Source of the DNA: Arthrobacter sp. OV608
GTDB taxonomy: Bacteria; Actinomycetota; Actinomycetes; Actinomycetales; Micrococcaceae
DNA length: 64,000 nucleotides
Reading direction: 5' to 3'
NCBI GenBank assembly: GCA_900110595.1
Contig: FOEZ01000012.1
Location: 62,001 to 126,000 of the forward strand
Shown here: piece after piece, positions 63,401 to 64,000 of the stretch
Position numbering within the stretch: the first letter of the stretch is position 1
Layout: the number at the start of each line of letters is the position of its first letter
Position numbers and translations under genes: made by a program
Notes under the pieces: model-generated
What the model was told of the DNA's origin: nothing
The model's input: only the letters and a program-made list of their open reading frames with translations
Database searches by the model: none

Positions 63401-63870
63401 AAGATGAACTTGATGTGTTCCGGCGGCTCTTCGACGATTTTCAGCAGCGCGTTGAAGCCTGCGGACGTGACCATGTGCGCTTCGTCAATGATGAAGATCT
63501 TGTAGCGGTCCCGCACGGGAGCGTACGTGGCCCGTTCGCGCAGGTCCCGCGCGTCATCCACACCGCCATGGCTGGCGGCGTCGATCTCGATCACGTCCAG
63601 TGATCCGGAACCGCCGCGGGCAAGCTCAATGCAGCTGGGGCAGGTGCCGCAAGGGGTGTCCGTGGGGCCCTTGGCACAGTTCAGGCAGCGCGCCAGGATG
63701 CGCGCCGAAGTGGTTTTGCCGCAGCCCCTGGGGCCGGAAAACAGGTAAGCATGGTTGACGCGGTTTTTCCGCAAAGCCGTCATCAGCGGCTCGGTGACAT
63801 GCTCCTGCCCGATAACGTCAGCGAACGAATCTGGACGGTATCTGCGGTACAGGGCGGTAGTAACTGTCAC
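60439..63870 (-). CDS. dnaX: DNA polymerase III subunit gamma/tau
   Basis: A 1143-residue clamp-loader subunit. Residues 1-360 are the AAA+ region: Walker A FSGPRGCGKTTSARILARCL, a Cys4 zinc site in CLNCAKGPTDTPCGTCPSC, and IFIIDEAHMVTSAGFNALLK. The long remainder is Pro/Ala-rich with a short conserved domain near residues 590-660 (VLRRAWPDVLQTLSKIKRST). The length is well above E. coli DnaX (643). GTG 63870 is the start. No slippery A-rich frameshift site was seen. Confidence 0.96.
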   Translation of the reverse strand: MTVTTALYRRYRPDSFADVIGQEHVTEPLMTALRKNRVNHAYLFSGPRGCGKTTSARILARCLNCAKGPTDTPCGTCPSCIELARGGSGSLDVIEIDAASHGGVDDARDLRERATYAPVRDRYKIFIIDEAHMVTSAGFNALLKIVEEPPEHIKFIFATTEPDKVIGTIRSRTHHYPFRLVPPEPLMAYLELLCNQENVPVAPGVLSLVVRAGGGSVRDSLSVLDQLMAGAGPNGLDYELAVALLGYTHASLLDDVVEAVAASDAATVFRAVDRVIQTGHDPRRFVEDLLERFRDLIIVQAMPESAQTILRGMPADQIARLKNQAHNLGAAELSRAADVTNTALTEMTGATSPRLHLELLCARILLPSSEQNERGMAARIDRVERRLNYAGNDVGAPAVESGHRPAPAGHAVPVGNAAPAPATAPATVPGAPRPEAASPAPAVQEPAPTGPSNPARAAAQPASAHAPQNARPAGATGPDGRPAAAAAPADAENRAPLTAPRVSTSDWPVEGSAGTSTAPAGSHPAPAGSRSGEPNTPDLRPEPAPLQPVQPAQPVQPAQPVQPATVPAGHAQPGPASAGPAAPAPPPAMGDVEVLRRAWPDVLQTLSKIKRSTWALVEPNAQVSAFDGHTLTLSFTTSGLAGAFGRADHSENLRQAIHKTVGIDCQITAVAGSGGRTSSEPNPKAPASRPAPATSADVAWGLAPAAAATASPETPETPETPAPSGAATAPGKEQAPGSVAGHPGTNTAGERPAASDSGHHQEANVQGAPATGVIAARTPATRPAQPAGAAPAVPSTPAPSAQPAAGNSAAPSAPADPYSGAPGDYSYSDDDWGPPRDEDAPPLDEEPPLDWDPSARPEPRSTRGGSAGQTSGGSRATVPPVASAMGNLPARQPGTRPNSDTPAGTGTVPATPATGGDAPHDPWTRAVEQAPGVWVVGEESNIGKPAAAGIAETEAPASTPPHHYEPAAAQIPPSIPVTSTASAVDAEWGLATTAPSTGEEAGQGSRSSGPAPERAREFAMASAAQVAAPAAAARPAPAPAPAASVASPAPAPTAPTAAAPAPAGTRQSLYQRLSNSPEAEAGRAKAPARAVPAAATFVQDIPSPDDETIEASGVFGRAAVERILGGKLIEERSLDGSPVPPRY
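62181..62233. repeat. 18-bp tandem repeat within dnaX
   Basis: Three copies of CGGGTTGGACGGGCTGAG, the last one base short, encode a (QPVQPA)-type Pro/Gln repeat in the disordered linker of the tau protein. The length is a multiple of three, so copy-number change keeps the frame. Confidence 0.85.
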
Positions 63871-63930
63871 AGAGAAAACCCTACCAATCCGGGCTGACAG
63901 TCTGCCGCCCTGTGGGGGAATAGTAAAGAC

Positions 63931-64000
63931 CCCCCATGCACCCGCCAGAGCCCATTTACCCTTGCTACCTTCCGGTCCTGGGGGAGTTCAACAGGATGAC
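63931..64000 (-). ncRNA. ffs: Signal recognition particle RNA (small bacterial type), 3' part
   Basis: The minus strand carries the conserved SRP RNA apical region CCCCCAGGACCGGAAGGTAG followed by CAAGGGTAAATGGG and a GC-rich closing strand. The GGAA tetraloop and AGCA-type internal loop are the Ffh-binding site. The 5' end lies beyond the right edge. The 3' end is put near 63931. Location just upstream of dnaX is common in Actinobacteria. Confidence 0.88.

Noticed and set aside
60439..63870. Programmed frameshift in dnaX giving a separate gamma protein
   Set aside because: No A-rich slippery heptamer with a following hairpin was seen at the end of the AAA+ region.
59803..64000. Replication origin near dnaX and recR
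   Set aside because: No dnaA, dnaN or cluster of DnaA boxes was seen; dnaX-recR is often far from the origin in Actinobacteria.

Overview
The window looks like a chromosomal segment of a high-GC Gram-positive bacterium of the Micrococcaceae, most likely Arthrobacter or Pseudarthrobacter. The evidence is the high GC content throughout, frequent GTG starts, ATGA/GTGA gene overlaps, and actinobacterial layouts: class II aldolase gene followed by a DUF3151 gene, purS-purQ-purL, and SRP RNA followed by dnaX-recR. The genus is inferred from gene content; no rRNA or other decisive marker is present. No prophage, insertion sequence, complete tRNA or CRISPR array was found. Almost all of the window is protein-coding.

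Layout. 1-5125: sugar-uptake locus with a GH13 alpha-glucosidase (cut by the left edge) divergent from a lipoprotein SBP, two CUT1 permeases, a small membrane protein and a LacI regulator. 5165-6887: an unknown gene and exodeoxyribonuclease III. 7049-11444: valine catabolic operon (mmsA, 3-hydroxyisobutyryl-CoA hydrolase, mmsB, enoyl-CoA hydratase). 11407-18105: thioredoxin-reductase-like flavoprotein divergent from an XRE-cupin regulator, DedA protein, MarR divergent from an acyl-CoA dehydrogenase, SDR, TipA-type MerR regulator and a small membrane protein. 18142-18430: an array of 32-bp repeats in two opposed orientations. 18536-22245: cold shock protein, a NarL-type two-component system divergent from a secreted HbpS/GlcG-like protein, and a broken ankyrin lipoprotein gene. 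22327-25958: CoA-transferase/thiolase operon divergent from an IclR regulator.

26035-34526: nadE, pyrE, a GAF-ANTAR protein, a STAS-like protein, a Tat-exported alpha/beta hydrolase, a HAD phosphatase, a TrmH methyltransferase, a DUF559 gene bracketed by two copies of a palindromic repeat, fbaA and DUF3151. 34532-34703: three stacked long palindromes. 34730-43783: UDG-like protein, secreted M14 peptidase, purA, DUF1508 protein, ECF sigma with putative anti-sigma, CoA-binding protein, 2OG-Fe(II) oxygenase and a four-gene run of small proteins. 43878-47210: purSQL.

47937-52994: a secreted subtilase facing an operon that encodes two proteins with subtilisin-inhibitor (SSI) type domains, with a predicted DNA-glycosylase-family gene between them. 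53029-54202: OhrR-like MarR regulator divergent from two paralogous small proteins. 54317-64000: aspartokinase lysC, an ABC exporter with two related membrane proteins, GNAT, recR, dnaX and the 3' part of the SRP RNA.

The most interesting points are the protease-inhibitor neighbourhood, the HbpS/SenS/SenR-like sensing locus with a structured leader, the 32-bp array, two families of long-arm intergenic palindromes, and a TipA gene with signs of both leaderless transcription and an internal TipAS start.
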